Counted from the stretch's first letter, positions 51,889 through 60,442 are shown. The stretch: 64,000 bases of DNA from Hemicordylus capensis (GCF_027244095.1 NC_069657.1:145820857-145884856), one strand, 5' to 3'. The notes: generated from the letters alone by a model not told the origin. Numbers and translations: made by a program.

Positions 51889-53381
51889 CCCAGGTAGGGG
51901 CAAAGATTTTAGATAGGGTAGCCTTCAACCCTATAGCCACTGGATGGCTGCCCTGTAGCTCTTGTGTTCAGGCCGCCCTGTTCCTGAGCTGTAGTAGGCT
52001 GATTTTTCCATCTTCCTGCTGTCACCAGAAGGAGAGAGTGTTTTAGGAGTGCATGTAGAACTGCAGCTTTTTGTACTGCAGGCGGCATGATTTAGCACTA
52101 AAAGAGAAGTAGAGGAAGCAGCAGGAAAAGAAGGCATAACACTGAAGGAAGCGCTGAGCAACAGTCTCTATGCTGCTCATGTCAATCCCCTTTCTCTGCC
52201 ATTCTGGTTTACATGGGAACCACACAGGGGTTGACATTATCCTTGTGCAGCTGTGTGTTGAAGTAAGCACACCTGAAACCCCGCCCCCACAACCCTCCCA
52301 TTGGAAGCACCCTTATGCACTTTCTGAAGCTTCACACACTGGCTGTATGAATGCTGTATTTGCTGTGATTTCATCTATGATATAGTAGTCCTGTCCAAAA
52401 ATTAGATCGATATAACAACAGCCCTAGATAAATGCAACAACAAATTACCCTCACACTGGGCCCTGCGCCTGTCCCAGGCCCTGTTTCTCTGCTGTCTTGT
52501 TTCGGGTGCACAGAACAGTTTACAGTGAGGGCCACTTTGCATGTTACATATCGTCAGACCTTGGCTTGCCACTGAATATACATTCAACAGGAAGCCATGC
52601 TCAAATACGACTGCTTGGTGAATCTATTTATATACTAATGCTATACATGTGCAAGTGTGCTGGACACATTCACACTTTACGTTGTTAAAAAAAACATCTG
52701 TGAAAGTGACCTTCAGAGGGCAACTGGACAGCGTCTATAAAGCAAACCTTCAGCCCAGTGGCCAGTATTCTCTGTTCCTTCCTTTGGCCCGCCATCTCTT
52801 GGCTGATGTTCTGACATCAGGCCTCTGGCCTGTTCTGCTGGAAACCCCCTTTCTCTTGCACCTACATACCTAATTGCCATGCTCTTCAGACTTTAGGTCT
52901 CAAATCCTAAAGGCACTCCTGTTGTTGTCCTCCCCCTCCTTTCTGGCAGGTTCATGATATACCCGTCTCAGATCGCGATTTGGAGCGTGAATGCCGAGTC
53001 CAGCTAGCAAAGATGCGCAAAAGTCAGCCTGACTTCCAGTACACTCCAGAACATCGTCTGTCTGGTGCGAAGGCAATATTTGATGCACAGCAGCTGGCAG
53101 ATGCACAGAACCATGAGGGGGATCCTGGAAGCCACACAGTTACCTTCCACATCCCTCAGATCAAAGTTGAGCCACCACCTTTATCCCCCAAGGAGCAGCA
53201 GAGGCAACTGGATAAGGCCTCCGAGGTGCAGGGCCAGAAGAAACTGAAGACTAGGAAGAAGCCAGATACACGTGGGAAGACTTTCCATGTTACACAGGAT
53301 TCCACTGAAAGCAGAGAGGAAAGAGTGGAGCCAGGCACTGCAAAGAGAAAGTCTTTCTCATACACAGAGACATGGTTCTGA
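30035..53381 (+). CDS. TBC1D10C: TBC1D10C (carabin / EPI64C), TBC-domain Rab GAP
   Basis: In mammals this lymphocyte protein is a GAP for Rab35 and an inhibitor of calcineurin and Ras signalling. Exons are 30035-30222, 39246-39345, 40021-40128, 40722-40828, 47523-47637, 47954-48019, 49303-49492, 50269-50423 and 52950-53381 (TGA), 1461 bp in total or 486 residues (human 446). All junctions are GT-AG. The N-terminus has [10 protein letters not shown] and [13 protein letters not shown], shared with human. The TBC domain (about residues 95-310) keeps both catalytic fingers: ITKDIHRQF (IxxDxxR arginine) and GYCQAQ (YxQ glutamine). [20 protein letters not shown] and [15 protein letters not shown] follow. 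The last exon encodes a basic tail with IPQIKVEPP and TRGKTFH, both with human counterparts. Introns 1 (9.0 kb) and 4 (6.7 kb) are repeat-filled. It is divergent from PPP1CA. Confidence 0.95.
30371..30440. repeat. (ATCT)n microsatellite
   Basis: An uninterrupted tetranucleotide array of about 17 units in TBC1D10C intron 1. Confidence 0.95.
30919..31175 (-). repeat. Sauria-type SINE
   Basis: Minus-strand copy with the BovB-like tail at its plus-strand left end (AAAGTGTGCCGTTGAGTCGG, then TTGACTCCTGG) preceded by an AAGTAA-type tail. The tRNA-like head is at the right (equivalent of GATTCAAATCC). Confidence 0.85.
31207..31237. repeat. (GT)n microsatellite
   Basis: A run of about 15 GT dinucleotides directly after the Sauria-type SINE. 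Confidence 0.9.
31691..31936. mobile_element. MITE related to the 15.8 kb copy
   Basis: It starts CCCTGTTCAGGTATTATG with TTATACAAGTGTAC and ends GTACAAGTGTTAAACATAA, which are mirrored. TGTGTGAATGACTATAC is shared with the element at 15,767. It directly abuts a second palindromic element. Confidence 0.6.
31937..32305. mobile_element. Palindromic MITE (TIR GCCCTCTTCAGACATTA)
   Basis: The left half (GCCCTCTTCAGACATTAGAA, GCTGGTCACAGATGCCATGG) is mirrored by the right half (ACACCATGGTATCCATGAGC, TTTTGAAGAGGGC). Transposase is absent and the target duplication is not clear. Confidence 0.65.
32306..33299. other. TBC1D10C intron 1, unassigned
   Basis: AT-rich intron sequence. No gene, RNA gene or repeat family was recognised. 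Confidence 0.4.
33300..33600 (-). repeat. LINE 3' end, inverted
   Basis: On the minus strand this reads as a LINE terminus: a non-coding A/T-rich stretch, then CATTGCACTGAAGGGATGGC, GTATAAATATTTC and a short CAAACAAATAAA tail. Confidence 0.5.
34316..34500 (+). repeat. SINE (tRNA-like wording at 3' end)
   Basis: It carries AACTGCCGTATACAGAGTCA, CCATTGGTTCATCTGGGTCA, CCCAGCCCTACCTGGAGGTG and a final GACTGAAACTGGGACCCTCT with a CTCTACTGCATC end that echoes an inverted tRNA. It is the same family as 39,424 and 56,815. Confidence 0.65.
35008..35085 (+). repeat. LINE 3' tail
   Basis: TTTTGTAAACCACCTTGAGA with AGGCGGTATAAGAATTTAAC and an AATAAATAAA end match the tail at 1-121. Confidence 0.55.
35195..35370 (-). 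repeat. LINE 3' end, inverted
   Basis: On the plus strand it shows TTGTTCTCTGGGAGGCTCAC followed by A-rich, AC-interrupted sequence. This is the reverse of a LINE 3' untranslated end ending GTGAGCCTCCCAGAGAACAA. Confidence 0.45.
35610..36930 (+). mobile_element. CR1 LINE (reverse transcriptase C-terminal part and 3' end)
   Basis: The largest CR1 copy. Decayed reverse-transcriptase wording is visible: [20 protein letters not shown] (the usual box is FADD), [28 protein letters not shown] with MQFW following, and [13 protein letters not shown]. The non-coding 3' end follows and closes with TTCTTATGTTCTTA repeats, the CR1-type tail. It is 5' truncated and frameshifted and lies in TBC1D10C intron 1. 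Confidence 0.88.
36931..37850. other. TBC1D10C intron 1, unassigned
   Basis: No gene or repeat family recognised, apart from a short C-run near 37,430-37,440. Confidence 0.4.
37851..38102. mobile_element. Palindromic MITE (TIR with TTATGAGGGG)
   Basis: CATGTTATGAGGGGTGTGAG at the left is mirrored by CGCTCATGCTCCTCATTATA at the right, and TGCTATTACATAATTG is mirrored by ATGCAATTTCATATAGCA inside. There is no coding capacity and no clear target duplication. Confidence 0.6.
38619..38646. repeat. (GA)n microsatellite
   Basis: A run of about 14 GA units in TBC1D10C intron 1. Confidence 0.9.
39424..39720 (+). repeat. SINE, long form
   Basis: AAACATAGGAAGCTGCCATA, ACTGAGTCAGACCATTGGTC and AGTCTCCCATTCATATGCAA with CCAGGGCAGACCCTGCTTAG. 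It is nearly the same as the copy at 56,815-57,095. It starts about 79 bp after TBC1D10C exon 2. Confidence 0.75.
40202..40504. mobile_element. DNA transposon with TIR C(T/A)GGGCACTTTCCAGA
   Basis: The left end CTGGGCACTTTCCAGATTAG is mirrored by the right end CTAGTCTGGAAAGTGCCCTG. The flanking 8-mers TTTATCAC and TCTGTAAC agree at 5 of 8. It is non-coding and lies 74 bp past exon 3 of TBC1D10C. Confidence 0.65.
40640..40665. repeat. (ACT)n microsatellite
   Basis: About eight ACT units, 57 bp upstream of TBC1D10C exon 4. Confidence 0.85.
40829..42131. other. TBC1D10C intron 4, first part
   Basis: Unassigned intron sequence. A short (AAT)n run lies near 41,358-41,380. No coding region is supported. 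Confidence 0.4.
42132..42267. mobile_element. hAT palindromic MITE with perfect target duplication
   Basis: Target duplications CTCTAATC lie at 42,124-42,131 and 42,268-42,275. Arms CAGGGATTCTCAAACTTGGG and the mirror image ending GAGAATCACTG enclose a perfect inverted core (GTTATTGGACTTCAACTCCC against GGGAGTTGAAGTCCAATAAC). Confidence 0.95.
42276..44105. other. TBC1D10C intron 4, middle part
   Basis: No gene or named repeat recognised. The sequence is AT-rich with short A and T runs. Confidence 0.4.
44110..45335 (-). mobile_element. L1 LINE, ORF2 C-terminal part
   Basis: Minus-strand frames at 45,323-45,003 and 44,865-44,368 read as the end of L1 ORF2, including the cysteine-rich segment [18 protein letters not shown] and the following [13 protein letters not shown] region. 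A frameshift or stop separates them. The 5' part is missing near 45,335, and the 3' end runs into an A/T-rich stretch near 44,110. It is the only L1 recognised here. Confidence 0.85.
45450..45645 (-). repeat. tRNA-derived SINE
   Basis: On the minus strand it starts AAAGCCCCTGGTGGCGCAGT, has a B-box GTTCAATCC (plus strand 45,578-45,586) and continues CTCAAGGTTGACTCATCCTT, CGAGGTCAGTAAAATGAGTA. This is a common squamate SINE and not a working tRNA gene. Confidence 0.8.
45963..46150. mobile_element. Short hAT element (TIR CA(C/G)TGTTTCCTC)
   Basis: Flanks GTGTACTG (45,955-45,962) and GTGCACTG (46,151-46,158) match at 7 of 8. Ends are CACTGTTTCCTCCAAGG and AATTAGAGGGACCACTG, an imperfect inverted pair. 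It is the inverted sibling of the element at 20,120. Confidence 0.8.
46695..46743. repeat. (TGCT)n microsatellite
   Basis: About twelve tetranucleotide units in TBC1D10C intron 4. Confidence 0.95.
47732..47865. mobile_element. hAT palindromic MITE between TBC1D10C exons 5 and 6
   Basis: Perfect 8-bp target duplications GCTTATAC at 47,724-47,731 and 47,866-47,873. The arms CAGGGTTTCTTAACGTTGGG and CCCAACGTTAAGAAACCCTG are exact mirrors. It fills almost half of the 316-bp intron 5. Confidence 0.95.
48605..48914. mobile_element. hAT element in TBC1D10C intron 6
   Basis: Flanks ATAATAGC (48,597-48,604) and ATAACAGC (48,915-48,922) match at 7 of 8. The ends CAGTACCAGTGCCAGAC and TAGCACCTGGCCTG are loosely inverted, and GTGCCCTAGGCAAG near the left is echoed by GCGCCCTAGGCGGC near the right. 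There is no transposase frame. Confidence 0.7.
50550..50573. repeat. (GT)n microsatellite
   Basis: A run of about 12 units in intron 8 of TBC1D10C. It lies beyond the exon 8 donor and is not coding. Confidence 0.9.
50757..50832. repeat. (TG)n(AG)n microsatellite, left part
   Basis: A TG run (to about 50,784) passes directly into an AG run that stops at the hAT end at 50,835. The AG run resumes at 51,846-51,886. Confidence 0.9.
50835..51845. mobile_element. hAT element (1.0 kb) inserted in an AG microsatellite
   Basis: The left end CAGAGGCGTATCTAGGG is the inverse of the right end CCCTAGATACACCCCAG. Flanks AGAGAGTG and AGAGAGAG agree at 7 of 8. GCGCCTAGGGCAAG near the left is echoed in mirror by TGGGGCATGTGCCCTGCC near the right. 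No transposase frame is seen. Confidence 0.85.
51846..51886. repeat. (AG)n microsatellite, right part
   Basis: This is the continuation of the AG array interrupted by the hAT element on its left. Confidence 0.9.
51887..52949 (+). other. TBC1D10C intron 8, last part
   Basis: No repeat family or gene recognised. The acceptor before the last exon is TTTCTGGCAG with a long pyrimidine tract. Confidence 0.5.
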
Positions 53382-53710
53382 ACAGAGGTACAGCAGAGCC
53401 AAGCCTTTGCAGGAAACATTCCGAGACTGCCACTACCCTCCATTTAATGTACGAAGGGCAGTGTTTAATTTCTAGAAAAACAGATATTGGGGCTCAATAC
53501 CTTCTAACTGGGAAGTTCTCCCCCCACCCCGCATCTCTGATGTGCTGGAACTCTCTCAGTGGTGAGGAAATGCACTCTGCACCTGCTCAGGGGCACTTCC
53601 TTCTATTCTTACTCCTATCAAAGGAGATCAAGAGACTCAAAGATCTTGAAGGAGGAGTGCCAAATAGCTGAGGCATCACAATAATAAAATGTCCTTTCAT
53701 AAACCTTTTA
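53382..53710 (+). terminator. TBC1D10C: TBC1D10C 3' UTR and polyadenylation signal
   Basis: About 300 bases after the TGA stop an AATAAA lies at 53,683-53,688, followed by a T-rich stretch. The cleavage site is probably near 53,700-53,710. Confidence 0.75.
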
Positions 53711-53946
53711 TAAAAAAATAGAAATTGGAATAGATCTACTCTATATTCAGTGTGCGGAGTACATATGTTTGGGAGTGTTTGCTTCCAGAGTGGGCGTGGG
53801 ATTAATGTAATCTGTCTGTTTGAATTAACGGAGGGAAATAGAGAGGAAACAGGATAAAGGAACGAAGAAAGAAAGGGTTGTTATCTGTAAAAGTCTGAGC
53901 CAGGATACACCACACTTTTCTGTTTTGTGCTTGGTCTTCTCCATGT

Positions 53947-54112
53947 GCTACCTGATGGAGCAGTGGGGAAATGCTTGACTAACAAGTAGAAGGTTGCCGG
54001 TTTGAATCCCTGCTGGTACTATTTCGAGCATCAGTGATATAGGAGAAAGCCACAGGGCTCTGTGGGTGCCAGGAGTCGAAAGTGACTTGACGGCACACTT
54101 TGCCTTTACTGT
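53947..54112 (+). repeat. Sauria-type SINE, plus strand
   Basis: tRNA-like head GCTACCTGATGGAGCAGTGG with B-box GGTTTGAATCC, a shortened body, and a BovB-like end AGTCGAAAGTGACTTGACGG with CACACTTTGCCTTTAC. It is the only plus-strand copy of five and has lost part of its centre. Confidence 0.85.
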
Positions 54113-55675
54113 ACCTTCTCCTTGAAGACTTTTTGTTTCCTTGCTTCTAGGGTTGTCACCTTTTTTTCTGTCAGGAGGATCCCCATGCCTTTAAGAGCTC
54201 TGTGACAGACTCAAGGTTCCACAGAACGTTTTTGCCCTCTGTGCTGGGGGGAAGCAGCATCCACTGAATTTCTGTGTGTTTTATTGCTGGTAATGGCTGA
54301 GGAGCCCTTGACAAAAAAAAAAAAGACACACACACACCACAAGTAGCACCCTGTTCACTTTATGACTCAGCTGCCTGTATGTGTGATGCTGAGGAAGGTG
54401 TGGCTAGAAGCAGTCAAGGGCAGCCATCGCCTCTTCCTCTTCCACACACAGACACACGATCAGAAATCAGAGTTGTTGAATTGCAGGCATAAACATGGTA
54501 AGGAGGAGCTCCTGCAGGGTTGGAGATCTCTCTTGCCCGTGGTAATTTACTTCCAGGGTGTGTAGGGAGGGGTTGAAACAACTGCCCTCCCTCAAAACCC
54601 ATTTATCAGAGATTAGGATTGCACACAGGCCCTCTTTTTCTCCCCCATTGTGTCCCAGTCAGCAAAGGGCACTCTGCCTGATGGGGCAGAGAGTTGAGCT
54701 TGGACCATATCTGCTCCTTCCTGCTGCCCAGTTATGTTGGGAGGGATGAACCTCTACTGCAGCCCAGAAATTACGGATCGGGGTGGGGGTGGGGGTGGTT
54801 TTGCTCAGAAGGACATGCTTGGTCCAAGTCAAGTCTCCCCCACACCCCGCCCGCCCCCGCCCAATGCAATGCTTTGAGGAAGGAGGGAAGTTGAGCAGAA
54901 CCAGCCTCTTGCCATTTGGTTCACAAGGATGAGGGGTTACTGCCCACCTTTCTTCTGCCCACAATGTTTTGTTCTTGCTGTGTACGCATTCTGCTGACTA
55001 TGGTGAACAGAGGTTCCCAGAGCATTAATTTCAGAGCCAGTCATGACGTCTGGAATCTGAGGCAAAGGGACATTGCTCCAGGACATTGGGCTGCCTGAGG
55101 TGAAGGACAACCTTTCCCACAGACCCCATCTGCAGGTGGGTGCTCAGCATTTCCAAGCCATGCTGCTGCTGAGGCAGCAATGGTGACGCATAAAGTGCTT
55201 TGAGACGGTGCCACCAAACTAGGCAGTGGTGGCAGGGCATTCCTAGCTGCAAGCTGGGTGCGGAAGAAGAAGAGGTGTGCCCCAGCAGGGCGAGGAAGTG
55301 AAAATGAAAAGTGTGCCACAGGGGAGTGAGGATGGGTGGTGGTGGTGGTGGAGAGTGGGGTAGCACCCATGATGGTGGAGAGGGCCCAGCACTTCCCACC
55401 CCTGCACCACCTCTTCCCATAGCTGCACCTGAGGCACCCCTGCCAGTGCCATCAAGGCAGCCTGTCCTGTAAGAAATTCCTTCCCAAACCCAAACGGGAA
55501 TAGTTCAGACCTTGAGGATAAGCAAGAGCAGTGCTCAAAGTTTTATCCTTAATATAAAACAAAACAAAATATTTGGTTGTCTGGTCCTCCTGTATACTTC
55601 AACCATTCTTACAACATGTATCATCCCCCCACACTCCAAAACCTGTCCCTGTCTTCAAGGATATTAGGTAGTGAT
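54113..55675. other. Intergenic DNA downstream of TBC1D10C
   Basis: No gene recognised. Frames of up to 129 codons on both strands (for example the minus strand near 55,031-55,420) are low-complexity or overlapping and show no domains. CARNS1, expected next by human synteny, is not seen. Confidence 0.5.
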
Positions 55676-55800
55676 GCACATGGGAATATTCCCATTTTAT
55701 TCTCACAACAACCCTCTGTAAAGTAGGTCAGGCTTAGAGAAGAGAATGGCCCACAGTGACCCAGCAAGCTTCATGGGAGGAGAGCTGGGCTTGTGGTAGA
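55676..55800 (+). repeat. SINE 3' part (MIR-like wording)
   Basis: CTCACAACAACCCTCTGTAA with GTAGGTCAGGCTTAGAGAAG and CACAGTGACCCAGCAAGCTT follows the core-to-tail order of MIR-like SINEs found widely in amniotes. Confidence 0.55.
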
Positions 55801-55834
55801 AGAATGAATTGCCCCCTTTCTTATGCAGGGTCCA

Positions 55835-56060
55835 CCCTGGTTTGCATTTGAATGGGAGACACGTGTGGGCACTGTAAGATGTTCCCCTTATGGGATGGGG
55901 AAACTCTGGGAAGGGCATCTGCCTGCTTGCATGCAGGAGGTTCCAAGTTCCCTCCCTGGCATCTCCAGATAGTCTGGGAGAGACTGCCTGCAACCTTGGG
56001 GAAGCTGCTGCCAGTCTGGGTCTGACTTGGTATAAGGCAGGCAGCTTCTTATGTTCCTGT
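55835..56060 (-). repeat. SINE, inverted copy of the GGAAGCTGCC family
   Basis: On the plus strand it runs from TTTGCATTTGAATGGGAGAC to CTTGGTATAAGGCAGGCAGC and TTCTTATGTTCCTGTGG, the reverse of the copies at 39.4 and 56.8 kb. Confidence 0.65.
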
Positions 56061-56814
56061 GGCTAAGTGGAGATTTGAACATTTGTCTTCCTGGCCTGTC
56101 CAAAACACACTCTCTCTACCTGCCAGGCTTATAAACAGTCACTTGCCTTTGAAATGTGGCACCTAAAAATATCTTCCAGGCAACCATGCTTCAAAGTTTC
56201 TTCAAACTGGAAGAGAACCACCTTCTTTTCTTTTTCCACTTTTAGATAGATTGACATGCCACAAACACCCATAAGAAACCCGTATTAATGTAGACAAGTA
56301 AATTTTGTAGAATTATTTGTAACGTTGCACTACACCACATTGAATCGTCTATCTTTGCATTGTACCACTGGTAATTTCATCTTTTATGAACAAACTCTCT
56401 TCTCACACACTTTACTGAAAAGGAGAATTTAATTAACTTCCCAAAGCATCGGGCTCGTTCTATAAAAAATGCAAATACAAAGAACCTAAAGATCTGGAAA
56501 AAACAAAGCTAGAGCAGGAAGAAAGTAGTATTCAAACTTCATCATATTTTGTTACATTTCCTCTTGCTGATCCCCTCTTCTCAGATTACCTATAACAAAC
56601 CACCTTGGACCAAGTCCTAATATTCATTTCCCCCCTTATAGCTTTAGGAGAGAATAGTTGAAGCCAGAGTATTTGTAATAACTGAATGGTCTAAATGCAA
56701 TTCTGACACAATCAACTGGCAGGCCAGCTTTAGGAGCTTTGCCAGTTGCGTACATAGGTCAATCCGGTCTTGCCAAGACTCACATCTCTGAGCATTTTCT
56801 CCCTGCTTCCTTAC

Positions 56815-57095
56815 ATAGGAACATAGGAAGCTGCCATATACCAAGTCAGACCATTAGTCCATCTAGCTCAGTATTGTCTGTACACAGGCTGGCAGTGGCT
56901 TCTCCAAGATTGCAGGTGAGAGTCTCTCTCAGCCCTATTTGGAGATGCCAAGGAGGGAACTAGGAACCTTCTGCAGACAAGCATGCAGGTGTTCTTCCCA
57001 GAGCAGCCCCATCCCCTGTGGGGAATATCTTAAGTGCTCATACATGTAGTCTCCCATTCAAATGCAAACCAGGGCAGACCCTGCTTAGCAAAAGG
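56815..57095 (+). repeat. SINE, long form
   Basis: TAGGAACATAGGAAGCTGCC, CATATACCAAGTCAGACCAT and GCAAACCAGGGCAGACCCTG with CTTAGC. Its nearest relative in the window is 39,424-39,720. Confidence 0.75.
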
Positions 57096-57103
57096 TGAAA
57101 TAC

Positions 57104-57464
57104 TTGAATAGGAAACATTTAAAGCGGAGCTGGCTCTCAGCCTCAGCAACAAGGAGCTCTGGTCCAGCTTTTCCTAGAAGCCCCAACCTAGTATTATTTG
57201 TCTTATTGTCAATTAAGACCCAAAGGCAGGCCTTCTCTGTAGCTGCTCCTGGACTGTGGAAGGCGCTCCCTGCAGACATCCGTAATTTGCATTATTTATT
57301 GGAATTTAGGAGAGCCCTAAAGACCTTCCTGTTCGGCCTGGCCTTCCAGTGCTCTTACATTGTTTTAAAGGGCCTTTGATGTTTGTGAACTGCCCGGAGC
57401 TATTTGTAAGGGTGGTCTAAAAATCGAACAAACAAACAAACAAACAAACAAACAAACAAACAAA
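57104..57464 (+). mobile_element. L2-like LINE 3' end with (AAAC)n tail
   Basis: A frame reads RQAFSVAAPGLWKALPADIR and FRRALKTFLFGLAF, the C-terminal end of L2-like reverse-transcriptase proteins. A 3' end GTGAACTGCCCGGAGC follows, with an (AAAC)n array at 57,427-57,464. It is strongly 5' truncated. Confidence 0.8.
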
Positions 57465-57539
57465 TTACTACATTTCCTTTTGATGAACTGGGCTCTGGTC
57501 CACAAAAGCCTATGCCACGATAAATCTGTTAGTTTCTAA

Positions 57540-57648
57540 CCTACCTCCCTACCTCATAGGGTTGTTGTGAGGAGAAACATAACTATGTACCCCACTCTGG
57601 GCTCCTTAGAGGAAGAGTGGAATATAAATGTGAAAATAAATAAATAGC
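57540..57648 (+). repeat. SINE 3' tail
   Basis: CTCATAGGGTTGTTGTGAGG, CCCCACTCTGGGCTCCTTAG and GAATATAAATGTGAAAATAA with an AAAT tail match the end of the SINE type at 5,055-5,275. Confidence 0.65.
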
Positions 57649-58194
57649 AACACACACAAAAAGCCAATGTTTTATATTCCTGTATCTTATTTTGGCATAC
57701 TCTTGAATCTTCTTTTGAGATTCTCTTTTCAGAGACCCGGGGCAATCCTATAGTCCAGTGAAGATGCTCACCACTACACATAAAGCACACAGATTGTTTT
57801 TAATAAAATAAATAACATAATGGCAGAGCTAGCCAAAGGATACTGTTTCAGATCAGGTGGTGCTGGAGAAGGATGGTGTTGCAGAACAGTAAATGGAAGA
57901 AGGACAAGCAGATGAGAGAAAGAGAGAGGCTGCCACAGTGCCACCAACCATGCTGCAAGTCATAACGCCAAGGCAGCGAGGGGAGACAATAAGGGCTGGC
58001 TTCCCAGAACCCAGATGCCATTCTGAGAGACATTGCCCTGCCCTCAGCCAGCAATAGCTTCCATCTAATTGGTGCCATCACGGGCGCTGCCATCGTGTGG
58101 GTAGGACTATGGGCCCAAGTGGGGATGGGGGCAACCACATGTGTCCTACTGCTGGACAAGAAAGTGAAGGTTATGTGACTGAAGAGCAGGAGGT

Positions 58195-58352
58195 AGTAAA
58201 GTGTGCTGTCAAGTCAATTTCGACTCCTGGCGCCCACAGAGCCCTTTGGTTGTCTTTGGCAGAATACAGGAGGGGTTTACTATTGCCTCCTCCCGTGCAG
58301 TGTGAGATGATGCCTTGCAGCGTCTTCCTACATTGCTGCTGCCCAATATAGT
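58195..58352 (-). repeat. Sauria-type SINE, 5' truncated
   Basis: The plus strand begins AAAGTGTGCTGTCAAGTCAA with TTTCGACTCCTGG (inverted BovB-like tail) and runs to CATTGCTGCTGCCCAATATA. The tRNA-like head is missing. Confidence 0.8.
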
Positions 58353-58440
58353 ACCAGAGAGACACCAGGGAGGCAGACACCAGGGAGGCAGTGGATGATC
58401 TGAACTGGGGTTTGGAGGCTGTTCTGGACTAGATGGGGGC

Positions 58441-59451
58441 CAGGGGCGGAGCCACAGCCACCATTTAGGGATATGAAAACCAGCTCGACGTCAAGCCAGT
58501 TCGACATTGAACTGGTTCGGTTCAATGGTTTGGGCCCGGGTCAAACGAACCACCCCCTGTTCAATCTGACCCCGGACCAAACACCCCCCGAAAGTTCGGG
58601 AGGTTTGCAAATGTTTTTCGGCGTAAAGAAATTTTTTTAAAAACCTTACTCCATTCCGGGGAGTTGCTGGAGGTGGCCGGGGGGGGGGTGTCTACGGGGA
58701 AACCCGCTCCCTGCCAACTTTCCTTATGCCTGTGCCATGCGGAGGCCAATCGTGCAGGCTCATGGTCTCCAAAATGCCCGCCACGCTGAGCAGAGAAGGC
58801 CAAAAACCAGCCAAATGGCCAAACAGCCGGCCGAACCGGCTGGAGTGGGGCATAAGGAAAGCCAGAGGGTGGAGGGGGAACCTCCGCAGACCCCCCCTGC
58901 CTCTAGCAACTCTCCGGAAGGGAGTAAGATAGATAGATAGATAGACAGAGTTGAAAAACGTTCGCGAATACTCCCTGAACCAAACCAAATGGTGCCGGAC
59001 ATAACTGGCCTGGTCACATTCAAGTCTGGTTCAGATTCAAATCAAACTGGGCCAGCCGGTTTCGTGCACATCCCTACCACCATTGTGCGAATGGGTTCAA
59101 AAGGGGCTGCTACACACAAAGGGGGTGTGGCCTCAAGTTCCAGAGAGCCTGAGCAAGTTCTCCCCTGTCATTTCAGGCAGCGCCTGCTTCCTGAAAGCAT
59201 CTAGTTCCCTTTCTCTCCCTTGCTGGAGGGAACTAGATGCTTTCAGGCAGAAAACACTGCCTGAAAAGGACAGGGGAGCACTCGCTCAGGACTCTCCGTA
59301 GTCCGGGCGTGGGCAGGGGAGGAGTTCTCTTGGGGCTCTTCTGGAGCCCCAGCCATGCCCCATGTGCATGATGTCACATGCACAGGATGTTGCTAGAGGG
59401 GCCGCCAAGTGGGGCCAGACCCAGGCCGCCGTTTGGCTGGCTCTGTGCCTG
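58441..59451. mobile_element. Outer hAT element (inserted in the L2)
   Basis: Perfect 8-bp target duplications ATGGGGGC at 58,433-58,440 and 59,452-59,459. Ends CAGGGGCGGAGCCACAG and CTGGCTCTGTGCCTG are inverted. A perfect 20-bp-arm hairpin (CTGAAAGCATCTAGTTCCCT at 59,191-59,210 and its mirror at 59,227-59,246) shows a foldback interior. Its own length without the inner insertion is about 390 bp. Confidence 0.9.
58466..59076. mobile_element. Inner hAT element (inserted in the outer hAT)
   Basis: Perfect 8-bp target duplications CCACCATT at 58,458-58,465 and 59,077-59,084. Ends TAGGGATATGAAAACC and CGTGCACATCCCTA belong to the same TIR type as 26,396-26,825. The interior is largely palindromic (CTTACTCCATTCCGGGGAG against CTCTCCGGAAGGGAGTAAG). 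Confidence 0.93.
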
Positions 59452-60442
59452 ATGGGGGCAAACAAGCTGATACTTAATCCAGATAAGATGGAAGTACTCT
59501 GGGTTGGTAAAACCGATCATCTGAGTAGTGAGGTAAATCTCTTGGATGAGGTCACATTCCCTCTGAAAAAGACAGTCTGTAGCTTGGGGGGTTTCTGGAC
59601 CCGACACTATCCTGAGAGGCACAGGTGGCGACGGTGTGCAAAGGTGCTTTTTACCAGCTACAGCTGATACTCCAGCTGCTACCCTACTTTGAGAAGTCAG
59701 ACCTGGCCTCAGTCACACATGCTTTGGTAGCATCCAGATTGGACTACTGCAATGTGCTCTATATGGGGCAGCCCTTGAAGATGGTTCAGAAGCTTCAGCT
59801 GGTCCAGATAGCTGCTGTAAGGATGCTTGTGGGTGCAAGTTGCTTCATGATTGTTACATTCATCCTGTGGCAGCTTCATCGGTCACTTTCAAGCTAGATT
59901 CAAGATGCTGGTCTTGACCTTTAAAGCTCTATACGGCTTGGGGCCGGGGTACCTGTCGGATCGCATTTGCCCATATGAACCTGCCAGGGCAGTTTGCTCA
60001 TCATCTCAGGCATTGCTCATGGCTCCGCCAATAAAAGAAATCCAGTTGGCAGGGACTAGATTCAGGGCCTTTTTGGTTGTGGCCTCTCGGCTTTGGAACA
60101 CTCTCCCTGAAGAGCTTCACCATGCTCCCTCCCGCAGTGTTTTTAAAAAATAATTAAAAACACATCTTTTAAAATTAGGCTTTTAAATGTTTTATCTGCT
60201 GCTGCAATCTTGTAGGTTCTTCGGTTTTTATAATGCTCCATTTTTAGCTTTTTATTAATAACTTTTAATTTGAAACTTTTTAAAAAATGTAATTTTAAAT
60301 GTGATTTTAGCTGGGTCTTTTAACTTGTTTGACTTTATTCATCTTTTATTTTACATTGTATCTATTTTACTAATGTTCATTAATAAAGCAGTAGTGTACT
60401 GGAGGGGCGGGGTATACATATTTTAAATATATAAATAAATAA

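Larger units (their letters stand above)
58353..60442 (+). mobile_element. L2-like LINE, interrupted by nested hAT elements
   Basis: Reverse-transcriptase wording starts before 58,440 (EAVDDLNWGLEAVLD), resumes after the insertion at 59,460 (ANKLILNPDKMEVLWVGKT) and continues with VTHALVASRLDYCNVLYMGQ, LTFKALYGLGPGYLSDRI and RAFLVVASRLWNTLPEELHH, then a 3' end with an AAATAAATAAAT tail near 60,430-60,442. It is 5' truncated and has frame breaks. Without the insertion it spans about 1.07 kb. Confidence 0.85.

Noticed and set aside
27357-57464. Regularly spaced short repeats as a CRISPR array
   Set aside because: They are contiguous microsatellites or LINE tails without spacers, in a vertebrate genome.
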